64,000 bases of DNA from Bacteroidota bacterium (GTDB taxonomy: Bacteria; Bacteroidota; Bacteroidia; Chitinophagales; Chitinophagaceae), in NCBI GenBank assembly GCA_018268015.1, contig JAFDXJ010000053.1:182141-246140 (forward strand), read 5' to 3'. Positions within the stretch are counted from its first letter, which is position 1; the number at the start of each line of letters is the position of its first letter. Both the position numbers and the translations under genes were made by a program. This document shows positions 36,909-46,366 of this stretch, piece after piece. Below the pieces are notes generated by a model that was not told the origin of the DNA, ran no database searches, and worked only from the letters and a program-made list of their open reading frames with translations.

Positions 36909-37688
36909 TCAAGTGGCTTTCGCCGCGGTATTTTTCATCTTTACCAGGAATTTTTCCAGGATCACATTAAATTCATTAGGAACTTCCATCATCGGGGCAT
37001 GGCCACATTTATCTATAAAATGTAATTCACTGTTTTTAATGAGCCGATTAAACTCTTTGGCCACAAAGGGTGGCGTTACTGTATCATTATTACCCCAGAT
37101 GAGCAAAGTGGGGGCCTCAATCTGATTTAGCTCATCACCTAAATTATTTCGTATCGCGCTTTTCGCAAGAGCAATTATTTTAATGACTTTGAGCCGGTTA
37201 TTCGTTATTTCATACACTTCATCCACCAACTGTTTTGTAGCTATGGCCGGATCATAGAAGGTAAGTTCTGTTTTTTGTTTGATATATTCATAATTGCCGC
37301 GTTTAGGATAGGTATCTCCCATGCCACTTTCAAACAAGCCACTGCTTCCGGTTAATATGAGTGTTTTTATTTTCTCCGGGTGCTTCAAAACGTGTACTAA
37401 TGCTACATGACCTCCAAGAGAATTGCCCAGTAGGTTGATTTGCTCATAACCCATTGTTTCAATGAATTTATAAACGAATTTCTCCAGCCCTCCCACAGTG
37501 GTATGAAAAATATCCAGGTCAAATAAGGGCAATAAAGGAACAACTACTTTATTCGTATGCCTGAAATGTTCTACAAGATGTTCAAAATTGCTTAAGGCCC
37601 CAAATAAACCATGCAGTAGTATGAGGGGTTCACCATTTCCTTCTTCAAGGTAATTGTATTTATCTTTTTGTTTGATCTCGTATTGCAT
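36909..37688 (-). CDS. Alpha/beta-fold hydrolase
   Basis: A 259-residue hydrolase. The catalytic triad is S90 (LGNSLGGH), D202 (WGNNDTVTPP) and H230 (KCGHAPMME). The oxyanion region is LHGLFGALSNF. It resembles esterases and meta-cleavage product hydrolases. The substrate is unknown. There is no signal peptide, so it acts in the cytoplasm. It is followed closely by the CBS gene, which may regulate or be regulated with it. The gap to cvpA upstream is 146 bases and shows no gene. Confidence 0.93.
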   Translation of the reverse strand: MQYEIKQKDKYNYLEEGNGEPLILLHGLFGALSNFEHLVEHFRHTNKVVVPLLPLFDLDIFHTTVGGLEKFVYKFIETMGYEQINLLGNSLGGHVALVHVLKHPEKIKTLILTGSSGLFESGMGDTYPKRGNYEYIKQKTELTFYDPAIATKQLVDEVYEITNNRLKVIKIIALAKSAIRNNLGDELNQIEAPTLLIWGNNDTVTPPFVAKEFNRLIKNSELHFIDKCGHAPMMEVPNEFNVILEKFLVKMKNTAAKAT

Positions 37689-37834
37689 AACAATATATCT
37701 TATTTCATCCTGTAAAATTATAGGTTTATCACATCCAATACATGAAACATCAATTTTATTGATATTTTTTGTTCGTCTGCTTAAAGATAATAAAATTATT
37801 AATGGGTTGGTTGAAAAGTTATTTTAAGGAGGAT

Positions 37835-38365
37835 TTATTGAAAAGCCAGTGCACTGAAAAAATCTTGTAATTGCGCAAATATATTTTTAAAGAATGGGAT
37901 TATATATCCTAAGGCATTGATCATTTTGGGGCCAAAAGGTTCAATAGCATAATAGGTTTTTGATTCGTCAATGGTAGCTTGTTTAAGGATATTCATTTGT
38001 GTAGCATAAAACAATACAACACTGAAAATTGCCATATAAATGAATAAATAAAATAAGACGCCACCTAATTTATCGAGCCATCCAAGTTGGAGTGTTTTGG
38101 CAGACCCACGCAATAAATAAGCAATCCCTTTAACCATGAAAAAAACCAATATCATCACAAGTACAAAGGATATAAAAGGCAACCATTGTTTACTGATAAA
38201 ATGATTATCACCTATTGCATTTGCAGCAATTACAGATAACTTGGTAGCTGCAGCTAGGCCGGCAATAACAGCCAGGAATGACAAAATAGCCACAATGAAT
38301 CCTTTGCTGATACCTCTAAAAAGAGAAAACCCCATTAAAAGCAGGAAGATAATATCAATGATCAT
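37835..38365 (-). CDS. CvpA family membrane protein
   Basis: A 176-residue membrane protein with four transmembrane helices. The N-terminus MIIDIIFLLLMGFSLFRGISKGF and the core ILSFLAVIAGLAAATKLS match CvpA, named for colicin V production in E. coli. In other bacteria it affects envelope stress and purine or cell division phenotypes, but its activity is not defined. It follows yqeY by 18 bases and probably shares its message. Confidence 0.9.
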   Translation of the reverse strand: MIIDIIFLLLMGFSLFRGISKGFIVAILSFLAVIAGLAAATKLSVIAANAIGDNHFISKQWLPFISFVLVMILVFFMVKGIAYLLRGSAKTLQLGWLDKLGGVLFYLFIYMAIFSVVLFYATQMNILKQATIDESKTYYAIEPFGPKMINALGYIIPFFKNIFAQLQDFFSALAFQ

Positions 38366-38383
38366 TTGTAATAAGTGATTTCA

Positions 38384-38836
38384 TCAAGGCGCTAATAGGT
38401 TTTTTGCCAATGAAGAAATCGTTTTTCCTTCTGCTTTTCCTGCAAGTTCCTTGGTAGCCAGCCCCATTACTTTTCCCAGATCTGCAAGACCGGAAGCACC
38501 GGTTTGGGCAATAATTTTTTGAATTGTTTCCAGTATTTCTTCTTCAGATAATTGAGCCGGCAGGTATTGCTCTATAACAGCGATTTCTTCTTTTTCTTTA
38601 TTGGCTAAGTCTTCCCTTTTTTGGGCAGTATATATTTCCAGGGCATCCTTTCGTTGTTTCAACATTTTTTGTAATAACTTCATTTCACCGTCTTGCGAAA
38701 TTTCACCATGAGCGCCCGGTTCTGTTTTTGCTTTAATTATTTCTGCTTTGATGCCTCTCAGGCTTCTTAATGCAGCCTCGTCTTTTTGTTTCATGGCGTT
38801 TTTCATAGCGCTCATGACTTTTTCTTCTAAGTTCAT
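38384..38836 (-). CDS. GatB/YqeY domain protein
   Basis: A 150-residue helical protein. It opens MNLEEKVMSAMKNAMKQKDEA and contains LRSLRGIKAEII, then ends with the small tail domain GLADLGKVMGLATKELAGKAEGK, which is related to the C-terminus of the GatB amidotransferase subunit and binds tRNA there. Free YqeY proteins may also contact tRNA; the function is not established. It lies between gldC and cvpA in the minus-strand run. Confidence 0.94.
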   Translation of the reverse strand: MNLEEKVMSAMKNAMKQKDEAALRSLRGIKAEIIKAKTEPGAHGEISQDGEMKLLQKMLKQRKDALEIYTAQKREDLANKEKEEIAVIEQYLPAQLSEEEILETIQKIIAQTGASGLADLGKVMGLATKELAGKAEGKTISSLAKNLLAP

Positions 38837-38884
38837 TATGGATAAAATTAATATGTATGAGAAAGAAATGTAAGAAAAAAACTG

Positions 38885-39232
38885 TTACGATTTATTTTTA
38901 TTCGCTTCATTTTCTTTAAACATTTTATAAAAATCCTGCGCAAACTTTTTCATGGCATCCACCTGATCCAGGTAACCGGTTGCCCTTTGATACGTATCAG
39001 CCATTGAGAAAATAGCCTGGTAAAAAAAATCTGCCATTTCATCCACCATCATTTCCTTTGTCCACAGGTCAATACGTAATGCGCTCTTATCTACTCCATC
39101 CCAAAAGGCAAGCATCATGGCTTTAGCGTTTTGTTTTTCATCTGCAGTACTGTCGGATGCTTTCCAGGAAATTTTTTCGGGAATCTTGTCTTTATCTAAT
39201 TCTATGTCTATAAGAATGTTTGATTGGTGCAT
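38885..39232 (-). CDS. gldC: Gliding motility protein GldC
   Basis: A 115-residue cytoplasmic protein. It contains the GldC core IDIELDKDKIPEKISWKASDS and the helices KAMMLAFWDGVDKSALRIDLW and MADFFYQAIFSMADTYQRATGY. GldC is not strictly required for gliding in F. johnsoniae but improves it. It often lies beside gldB; no gldB is in this window. It sits between the glycosyltransferase gene and yqeY. Confidence 0.93.
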   Translation of the reverse strand: MHQSNILIDIELDKDKIPEKISWKASDSTADEKQNAKAMMLAFWDGVDKSALRIDLWTKEMMVDEMADFFYQAIFSMADTYQRATGYLDQVDAMKKFAQDFYKMFKENEANKNKS

Positions 39233-39279
39233 ATTGAGTTAAAATATTTGCCTCAAAAGTACTATAAATAATGTGTTCC

Positions 39280-40350
39280 CTATTTCTTTCCACATTGGGT
39301 TTCCAGTAAAGCCCATAATTTTTTTTCTACTTCTTCTCTTTTATATTTTTGAGCCTGAACTCTTGCAGAGCCCTCCATTTGCGTTTTATGATTTTCATTT
39401 TTATAGATTCCAATCATATTTTTAGAAATTTCAGAGGAATCCCATACGGGCATATACAAAGCGGCTTCTTCTGCATATTCATGAAGCGCAGGGCTATCTA
39501 AGCAAATTACCGGAATGCTGCATTGCAAAGCTGAAACCAATGCTTCCTGGCTTCCCTGATTATTTGTGGGATGTATAAAACAATATGCAGCAGCAAATAA
39601 TGATGCATATTGAGCCATATTAACTTCCTCCATCATTTGTACATCTTCCTTATAGCGATAGTTATTTAGTTTTTCTTTAAAATGATCAAGCCATTCCTTT
39701 TCATCCAATATGATCAGAAGCTGCATGCTGCTTTGTTGCCATTTCTTAAATTTCGAAAAACCTTTTAGCAATTCAAGTAATTCGGATTCAAGCTCGCATC
39801 CCATACAAAGAAAGTATTCTTTATTTCCGGTATATTGAGCTTTAATGAGCACCTTTTCTGGCCAGTCTAATTCTTTAAAATCATGAGAAGCAGTATAAGG
39901 TACCTGATAGATAGCTGCATTCTTTTCCGGAATCAGGCTATTCATTTTTTCGACTTTCTCATGAGCATAAGTAATGAAGGTAGAATGGGTCGGTAAAACA
40001 GGTGTAATCTTTGTTTTGGAGATTTTCTTTTTTGGATCATCTGGCTCCATCAGGATAGATAAGCGGGGATGCTGTGTAAGTTTGAAAAGAGTTTCTCTAA
40101 GATCCACTAATACATTGATATTATTTTTGGAAATAAAGAAGGAAAGTTTTTTTTCAAAAAATAAATTCCAGGAATGATTTTCCTCAAATAATATAATGCA
40201 ATTGTCCTGGATTGCTTTTACATGATTTAAGGAATTTATTTGAATGTTTTCATAACCCAGCCAATGAGCATAATCTGTGATGAGTAGGCTCACATAGTCT
40301 GCATAATCACTCCTCTTTTCCACAGACTGTTGTAAAATCAAGATACGCAT
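39280..40350 (-). CDS. Glycosyltransferase, GT4-like
   Basis: A 356-residue protein with a GT-B fold. The C-terminal half shows the GT4-type region CFIHPTNNQGSQEALVSALQCSIPVICLDSPALHEYAEE, with Glu in the place of the usual E-x7-E motif. The N-terminal half is poorly conserved. It would transfer a sugar from a nucleotide donor to an envelope or surface glycan. It lies 10 bases downstream of prfA. No other polysaccharide genes are near, so the acceptor cannot be guessed. Confidence 0.8.
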   Translation of the reverse strand: MRILILQQSVEKRSDYADYVSLLITDYAHWLGYENIQINSLNHVKAIQDNCIILFEENHSWNLFFEKKLSFFISKNNINVLVDLRETLFKLTQHPRLSILMEPDDPKKKISKTKITPVLPTHSTFITYAHEKVEKMNSLIPEKNAAIYQVPYTASHDFKELDWPEKVLIKAQYTGNKEYFLCMGCELESELLELLKGFSKFKKWQQSSMQLLIILDEKEWLDHFKEKLNNYRYKEDVQMMEEVNMAQYASLFAAAYCFIHPTNNQGSQEALVSALQCSIPVICLDSPALHEYAEEAALYMPVWDSSEISKNMIGIYKNENHKTQMEGSARVQAQKYKREEVEKKLWALLETQCGKK

Positions 40351-40360
40351 GAAAATGAAA

Positions 40361-41425
40361 TTATGAAGGCTGAGTCATTTTTTCAGCATTTTCGGCAACT
40401 TGCAACGCCTCAATAAATTCTTCTATTTCGCCATTAAGTACAGCATCTAAATTATATAAAGTGAGCCCGATCCGATGGTCTGTAACTCTTCCCTGGGGCC
40501 AATTATAGGTTCTGATTTTGGCGCTTCTGTCTCCGGTACTCACGAGTGTTTTTCTGCGTCGTGAAATTTCATCCTCATATTTTCTTACCTGTTCTTCATA
40601 TAATCTCGTACGTAGCATCGTCATGGCCTTTTCCCGGTTTCCCAACTGGCTCCTTTCTGTTTGACAAATGACCACGGTACCTGTAGGAATATGAGTGAGC
40701 ATCACTTTTGTTTCTACTTTATTTACATTTTGTCCGCCAGCGCCTCCGCTCCTGGAAGTTTCCATTTTCACATCGGCAGGATTCAATTCAAAATCTACTT
40801 CTTCTGCTTCTGGCATAACGGCAACAGTGGCCGCTGATGTGTGAACACGTCCTTGTGTTTCTGTATTGGGAACACGCTGTACACGATGAACACCACTTTC
40901 AAATTTGAGTGTACCATACACATCTTCCCCGGTAATTTCAACGACCACTTCTTTAAAACCACCAACCGTTCCCTCACTTTCTGATACAATGGCTGTTTTC
41001 CAGCCTTTTTTATGGCAATAACGCAGGTACATATCAAGCAAATCTCCTGCAAATAAACTGGCCTCATCACCTCCTGTACCGGCACGAATTTCCAATACAG
41101 CATTTTTATCGTCTTCCGGATCTTTGGGAATTAATAATTGGGTAATTTCTTTTTCCAGTTTTTCTTTTCTGGCTTCAAGGCTGGGTAATTCCATTTTCCC
41201 CAATTCCCGCAATTCATCATCGTTGCTACTAATACTTTGTTTAGCAAACTCATAATCTTTGATAACGCCGAGATATGTATGATAAGGTTTAATAATCTTT
41301 TCCAGGCTACGGTATTCTTTACTCAGCTTCCCGAATTCTTTTTGATTATTGATAATCTCGGGATTTGTCAGAGCGACAGTCACCTGGTCAAACCTTGCCT
41401 GCAATGCCTCTAATTTTTCTCTCAT
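40361..41425 (-). CDS. prfA: Peptide chain release factor 1
   Basis: A 354-residue class I release factor. The catalytic GGQ is at 230-232 ([11 protein letters not shown]). The codon-reading tripeptide, P-x-T at 186-188, is PNT where E. coli has PAT. The ending [11 protein letters not shown] marks RF1 rather than RF2. It reads UAA and UAG and releases the peptide. No frameshift is seen, as expected for RF1. It is the first gene of the long minus-strand run; TAATTTTG (minus, 41485-41492) may be its -7 promoter element. Confidence 0.97.
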   Translation of the reverse strand: MREKLEALQARFDQVTVALTNPEIINNQKEFGKLSKEYRSLEKIIKPYHTYLGVIKDYEFAKQSISSNDDELRELGKMELPSLEARKEKLEKEITQLLIPKDPEDDKNAVLEIRAGTGGDEASLFAGDLLDMYLRYCHKKGWKTAIVSESEGTVGGFKEVVVEITGEDVYGTLKFESGVHRVQRVPNTETQGRVHTSAATVAVMPEAEEVDFELNPADVKMETSRSGGAGGQNVNKVETKVMLTHIPTGTVVICQTERSQLGNREKAMTMLRTRLYEEQVRKYEDEISRRRKTLVSTGDRSAKIRTYNWPQGRVTDHRIGLTLYNLDAVLNGEIEEFIEALQVAENAEKMTQPS

Positions 41426-41669
41426 GTGCTTTTTTATTTCATTAAACCCGGGATAAAAATTTACATTTTTATTTTTGTGGAATGCAAAATTAATCTAATT
41501 CATTTTTTTAAACACAATTAAATAAAAGGGTTGTTTTAAAGGGTATTTTTTGCTTTTTGTATATAAAACTATTCAGTCAATAAATGAATAATTGCTTTTA
41601 CAATGCATATATTTATTCTTTGCTTCCTGTTTTGTCAATGATGAAAGAATATCCACTTAACTTTATCCT

Positions 41670-42854
41670 ATGTCATTGCTGAAATATACGGCTGATAAAA
41701 TTTTTACAGGCAGGGAAATATTGAACAATAATCAGGTTCTCTTACTTAAAAGTTCCGGGGAAATAGAAGATATCGTCCCGTTTGAACAGGCCGGTGATGA
41801 TGTACAATATTTGCAGGGGATGCTCACTCCGGGTTTTATCAATAGCCACTGCCACCTTGAACTCAGTCATTTGAAAAATATCATCCCACAAAAGACAGGA
41901 TTGATTGCATTCATTGAGTCCATTCTTCAAAATCGTTTTGCAGAACACGAGATTATTTTAGCTGCCATGGAAAGAGCAGATCAGGAAATGTGGGAAAATG
42001 GTATCATGGCTGTTGGGGATATCTGTAATACAACAGATACCCTATTTACAAAAAATAAAAGCCAAATTCAATTTAGGAATTTTATAGAATTACTGGGTTT
42101 TCTGCCGCATCGTGCTGAAGAGATTTTTATGACCGGCAAAAAAGTGTTGGATGCTTTTGAAGAAAATGAGAAATGGAAAAATTTTACCAGCTATGCTCCT
42201 CATGCACCTTATACCGTTTCAGAAGATTTGTTTAAAAAAATAAATACGGCAGATGAAGGTGAAATTACCAGCATTCACAATCAGGAAACAAAAGATGAGG
42301 ACCATTTATTCAAAGGTGAAAAAAACGGGTTTCAAAAATTATATCAAAACCTGAATATAGACTTAACTTTTTTCACTCCAAGCGGTAAAAGTAGTTTGCA
42401 ATCTTTTTTTACCCTATTATCAAATGTTGCCACGCTTATTTTAGTGCATAATACTTTTATCCATGAAGAAGATATTTTATATGTGCAACATCAAATAAAA
42501 AATACAAGGCAGCAAGTATATTTCTGCCTTTGCCCTAAGGCGAATTTATATATAGAAAATGCATTGCCTCCCGTTTCTTTACTCAGGCAAAGTAATTCGA
42601 AAATAATATTAGGGACCGATAGCTTAGCCAGTAATGATACTTTATCCATCCTGGATGAAATAAACACTTTGCGTAAAAACTTTCCTACGATTCCATTGGA
42701 GGAAATGTTGCGATGGGCCACACTGAATGGCGCTGAAGCGCTTGGCTTTGAAGAAAAATTAGGCAGTTTTGACAAGGGGAAAATGCCCGGGATTCTTCAA
42801 ATAATATTTGATGAAAATAAAAAGGAATTGGAAAGTGTGAACAGGCTGATCTAA
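41670..42854 (+). CDS. Amidohydrolase family deaminase (MqnX/SsnA-like)
   Basis: A 394-residue metal-dependent hydrolase. The first metal site is H60-x-H62 in GFINSHCHLELSHL. Others are in YAPHAPYTVSED, SIHNQETKDED, LVHNTFI and GTDSLASNDTLS, typical of the cytosine deaminase/chlorohydrolase branch. The HCHLE-L-S pattern resembles aminodeoxyfutalosine deaminase (MqnX) of the alternative menaquinone pathway, but no other mqn gene is nearby, so the substrate remains open. It is divergent from prfA (244 bases, no gene seen) and ends only 3 bases from convergent recO. Confidence 0.88.
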   Translation: MSLLKYTADKIFTGREILNNNQVLLLKSSGEIEDIVPFEQAGDDVQYLQGMLTPGFINSHCHLELSHLKNIIPQKTGLIAFIESILQNRFAEHEIILAAMERADQEMWENGIMAVGDICNTTDTLFTKNKSQIQFRNFIELLGFLPHRAEEIFMTGKKVLDAFEENEKWKNFTSYAPHAPYTVSEDLFKKINTADEGEITSIHNQETKDEDHLFKGEKNGFQKLYQNLNIDLTFFTPSGKSSLQSFFTLLSNVATLILVHNTFIHEEDILYVQHQIKNTRQQVYFCLCPKANLYIENALPPVSLLRQSNSKIILGTDSLASNDTLSILDEINTLRKNFPTIPLEEMLRWATLNGAEALGFEEKLGSFDKGKMPGILQIIFDENKKELESVNRLI

Positions 42855-42857
42855 TGA

Positions 42858-43595
42858 TTATGAAAGCACTTCCTGTAATACAAAAAAACTTTTAGGTTCT
42901 TTCATCCCTTCAATATGCATTTTTAAATATTGTAAATAAGCCGAAAGTAATGCCCTTCTTTTTTGTTGATTTAATACAATATTAGGGAGCTCCGAAAAAG
43001 AAGCTATTTTGTTGAGTTCACTGATAACCCGTGCATCTTCCTGTATCAGGTAAAAGGGAGAATCCGGGATATTTGATACAAAATTTCCGGCTTGTAAATC
43101 AAGTACAGGGCTATTCACATGATATTCTCCAAATATTTGGAAGCCCAATAAATGGCTTAATTTCAGCATAAAAAATAAAGGTACATTGGCCGCCGCGGCT
43201 TGATCAGACTCATCCACATAGTGGAGAGAGTATTCAACAAATTCAAATAATTCCGGCATGGGTTCAGGTTGTTTTAAAACCTGTTGCAACAATTCCATAT
43301 TAAAAGAAACAATAGCATTTTTAACTACATTAAATAATACTTGCTGATAAACAAATGCCCATGAATACTCTTTAATATATTGTAGATTTTTAAGGTTATT
43401 ATGATAGACTTCTAAATCGAGGATAGCGCCGGCTTGAAAAAAGACAATGTGGTTTGGTTTTTTTTTGGATGTTTTGCGAATGCCTTTAATAAGGTAAGAT
43501 TGTAAGCCAAAAAGTTCGGTGAAAATATGTGCGATAAGGCTGGTATCTCCAAACTTAATACAGCGAATGACGATACCTTTTGTTTTATGTACCAT
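42858..43595 (-). CDS. recO: DNA repair protein RecO
   Basis: A 245-residue protein of the RecFOR pathway, which loads RecA on SSB-coated single strands. The N-terminal OB fold opens MVHKTKGIVIRCIKFGDTSLIAHIF, and a helical C-terminal domain follows. Cysteines of a zinc finger are absent, as in many Bacteroidota copies. It lies 47 bases downstream of the truncated carB, so the two may be one transcript, and its 3' end nearly touches the amidohydrolase gene. Confidence 0.94.
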   Translation of the reverse strand: MVHKTKGIVIRCIKFGDTSLIAHIFTELFGLQSYLIKGIRKTSKKKPNHIVFFQAGAILDLEVYHNNLKNLQYIKEYSWAFVYQQVLFNVVKNAIVSFNMELLQQVLKQPEPMPELFEFVEYSLHYVDESDQAAAANVPLFFMLKLSHLLGFQIFGEYHVNSPVLDLQAGNFVSNIPDSPFYLIQEDARVISELNKIASFSELPNIVLNQQKRRALLSAYLQYLKMHIEGMKEPKSFFVLQEVLS

Positions 43596-43642
43596 GCAAA
43601 AATTTTGAGGAATAAAACGAAGGAAAGGCCGTGTTGAAAATC

Positions 43643-45286
43643 TTATTCAAAGGTGCTGTAGAAATAGGGTGTCTTTGCTTCAAATTCTGCGCTACAGGTG
43701 TCCACCATTTTATAGGAGCGAAGGATACCCAGTGATTTTCTTTTTGCATATACCTCATCATCGGTGCTATTCCCTGGAATGATCCGGGTAATTTGTTCAT
43801 CACTAAACCCATTTTTCTTTGCACGAATTAATAATTCTTCCGGTATACTTTCTAATTGATACTGGGCTAACTCTTTTTCTATCTGGCAAATATCCTGGAT
43901 TTGATATATAAACCAACGATCTATGCCGGTTGCCTGTACAATGGTTTTTACGGAAACGCCTTGCATCAAAGCATCTTTGATTCGGAAGATACGGTCCCAT
44001 TTTGGCGTTTTAATATATTCAATCAATTCTTCAGATTTCATGAGGCTTTTGCCATAGTATCCTAAACCGACGGCTTCATTTTCCAGGCTTTGGCAAGCTT
44101 TCTGGATGGCTTCATTAAAACAACGCCCAATAGCCATTACTTCTCCTACACTTTTCATTTGTAAACCCAGCGTGGTATTGGCTCCTTTAAATTTATCAAA
44201 ATTCCACCTGGGCATTTTAACGATGACATAATCCAATGCGGGCTCAAAATATGCCGAAGTGGTTTTGGTAATTTGATTTTTCAATTCATCCAAACTATAA
44301 CCGATAGCGAGTTTGGCAGCAATTTTAGCGATTGGGTAACCGGTTGCTTTGCTGGCAAGGGCTGAGGATCGGCTTACTCGCGGATTAATTTCTACAGCGA
44401 TCAATTCCTCAGTTTCCGGGTTTTGAGCAAACTGTACATTACAACCTCCGGCAAAATTTCCCAGGCTACGCATCATCAACATAGCCTTATTGCGCATATC
44501 CTGAAATGAAGTATCACTCAGGGTCATTGCGGGAGCTACCGTAATAGAATCACCCGTATGAATGCCCATAGGATCAAGATTTTCTACGGTACAAATAATA
44601 ACAACATTATCATTTTGATCACGCAGTAATTCTAATTCAAATTCTTTCCAGCCCAATACTGCTTTTTCTACTAATACTTCATGAATAGGGGAAGCTTGTA
44701 AACCTCTTTGCAATGCCTCATCTAATTCCTCTTTGCTATGAACAAAACTTCCTCCAGTACCTCCCAGAGTAAAAGAGGGTCGTATGACCAATGGAAAGCC
44801 TATTTGTTGTGCAAAATCTTTTCCTTCCAGGAAACTGTTGGCCACATGACTGGGCGCCACAGCGATACCAATGTCGTACATTAGTTTACGAAATTTTTCA
44901 CGGTCTTCTGCAGTGTCTATGGCTGCTACATCCACACCAATCATTTTCACCTGATATTTTTCCCAAATACCCAGTTCGTCTGCTTCTTTACATAAATTAA
45001 GCGCCGTTTGTCCGCCCATGGTGGGCAGTACGGCATCAATTTTATTTTCTTCCAAGATCTGTTCGATGCTTTCTACCGTGAGGGGTAATAAATACACTTT
45101 ATCAGCCATCATGGGATCAGTCATGATAGTGGCGGGGTTGCTATTGATTAGCGTTACATGGATTCCTTCTTCACGAAGGCTGCGTGCCGCTTGTGAGCCC
45201 GAATAATCAAATTCGCAGGCCTGGCCTATAATGATTGGCCCGGAGCCAACAATTAATACAGATTGAATAGATAGATCTCTTGGCAT
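43643..45286 (-). CDS. carB: Carbamoyl-phosphate synthase large subunit, N-terminal half only
   Basis: A 547-residue protein equal to the first half of CarB (full length about 1070). It contains the carboxyphosphate ATP-grasp domain (about 1-400, IVGSGPIIIGQACEFDYSG, RPSFTLGGTGG, EINPRVSRSSALASKATG) and the oligomerization domain (about 400-547), and stops just after KMVDTCSAEFEAKTPYFYSTFE, where other CarB proteins continue into the second ATP-grasp half. No second half is found in any frame before recO. Split CarB is known in some archaea and Aquifex. A TACTTTTG (minus, 45303-45310) is a possible -7 element. Confidence 0.93.
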   Translation of the reverse strand: MPRDLSIQSVLIVGSGPIIIGQACEFDYSGSQAARSLREEGIHVTLINSNPATIMTDPMMADKVYLLPLTVESIEQILEENKIDAVLPTMGGQTALNLCKEADELGIWEKYQVKMIGVDVAAIDTAEDREKFRKLMYDIGIAVAPSHVANSFLEGKDFAQQIGFPLVIRPSFTLGGTGGSFVHSKEELDEALQRGLQASPIHEVLVEKAVLGWKEFELELLRDQNDNVVIICTVENLDPMGIHTGDSITVAPAMTLSDTSFQDMRNKAMLMMRSLGNFAGGCNVQFAQNPETEELIAVEINPRVSRSSALASKATGYPIAKIAAKLAIGYSLDELKNQITKTTSAYFEPALDYVIVKMPRWNFDKFKGANTTLGLQMKSVGEVMAIGRCFNEAIQKACQSLENEAVGLGYYGKSLMKSEELIEYIKTPKWDRIFRIKDALMQGVSVKTIVQATGIDRWFIYQIQDICQIEKELAQYQLESIPEELLIRAKKNGFSDEQITRIIPGNSTDDEVYAKRKSLGILRSYKMVDTCSAEFEAKTPYFYSTFE

Positions 45287-45545
45287 GGAAAAAATATTGA
45301 TGCAAAAGTAAGGATTGAAAAATTAGAAATTCAGTTAATCTAGGAAGGATATTTTGTAAAAATGTTATGTCATGCTTACTTTTTTGAGAGAAAATTTGAA
45401 AACGGAAATTATGCTGATACCAAAAATATCTCTGTAAGCCAACATGTAAATGAATTTCAACTAAACTCAATCTTGCAAAAATGTATTTCAATTTTGGCAT
45501 GTTGTCCATTCAATGGAAACAAATATTAAGGAAAATGATGAAAAT
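45287..45545. other. Intergenic gap of 259 bp upstream of carB
   Basis: Contains the putative carB -7 element near its left end. The rest is AT-rich without a convincing open frame; the frame at 45207-45509 (minus) overlaps the carB start and shows no family features. Confidence 0.6.
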
Positions 45546-46280
45546 TTATTTCTCCACTTCAAATATGGTTTGATAAAAATTATTTGTAGCACAAACAGGT
45601 TTTAATTTAATATAGAAACAATCCTGAAAAATCTTCAAAGCATAAAATTCTGAATTAGGAACGCTGAATTCATCGAATATTAAAATATCTCCATTATTTA
45701 AATATGGATAAAGTTGAGATAGTACAAATACGGTAGCCGAAAATAAGTCCGCATCCAAATGAATAATTTTCCTCCTGGATAAAAGAATGACTTCTTGGTT
45801 TTCTTTGATAAATTTCACTAATGTATCCTGGAAGATGCCTTTTACAAAAATATAACGCGCATCATCAAATTTGCTGATATGATGAGCCATTGCTCCTTTC
45901 TTGAAAAATAAACCCCAATCTTCAGGTAATCCTTCGAATGTATCAAATCCCCAAAATGAGGATTCCTTATTTTTTAACCGGTTCAGCCACCAGCTAAAAG
46001 AATCTCCCGATGCTACTCCAAACTCCATATAAGACACCGGCACATTTTCTACATCATATTTCTTTAAAATAAATTCAAAGCCATCAAGCCTTTGATGATA
46101 ATTTCTTTTCCATCTAAAAAAATCATTCTTTTCGATACCCTTTTTATTTTTATGAATCCATACGGAAATTTCAGAAACATTGGATAAGAACACAAGAAAA
46201 TGCCTGAATGGATAAAAAATATATCCGATACGAGTTGCATATACCACATCTTTTGCGAAGCTGTTCAGTTTCTTAAACAT
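45546..46280 (-). CDS. TylF/MycF-like SAM-dependent methyltransferase
   Basis: A 244-residue class I methyltransferase-like protein. MEFGVASGDSFSWWL is the SAM-binding glycine motif. FWGFDTFEGLPEDW, IHLDADLFSATVFVLSQLYP and GDILIFDEFSV match the TylF/MycF group, whose members methylate sugars in antibiotics and whose relatives occur in glycan loci. The Asp residues in HLDAD and IFDEF are the likely magnesium ligands. It stands alone between carB and the M23 gene, and may modify a surface glycan. Confidence 0.87.
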   Translation of the reverse strand: MFKKLNSFAKDVVYATRIGYIFYPFRHFLVFLSNVSEISVWIHKNKKGIEKNDFFRWKRNYHQRLDGFEFILKKYDVENVPVSYMEFGVASGDSFSWWLNRLKNKESSFWGFDTFEGLPEDWGLFFKKGAMAHHISKFDDARYIFVKGIFQDTLVKFIKENQEVILLSRRKIIHLDADLFSATVFVLSQLYPYLNNGDILIFDEFSVPNSEFYALKIFQDCFYIKLKPVCATNNFYQTIFEVEK

Positions 46281-46366
46281 CTACTTAAATTTGAGTAAAT
46301 ATATAGGATGACAGAGAATTTTTCCTGAACTCTTTTCTTAAAATCTTCTGGCCTATCTTTGATCAT

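Noticed and set aside
45207..45509. Minus-strand frame upstream of carB
   Set aside because: It overlaps the carB start in another frame and has no family resemblance.
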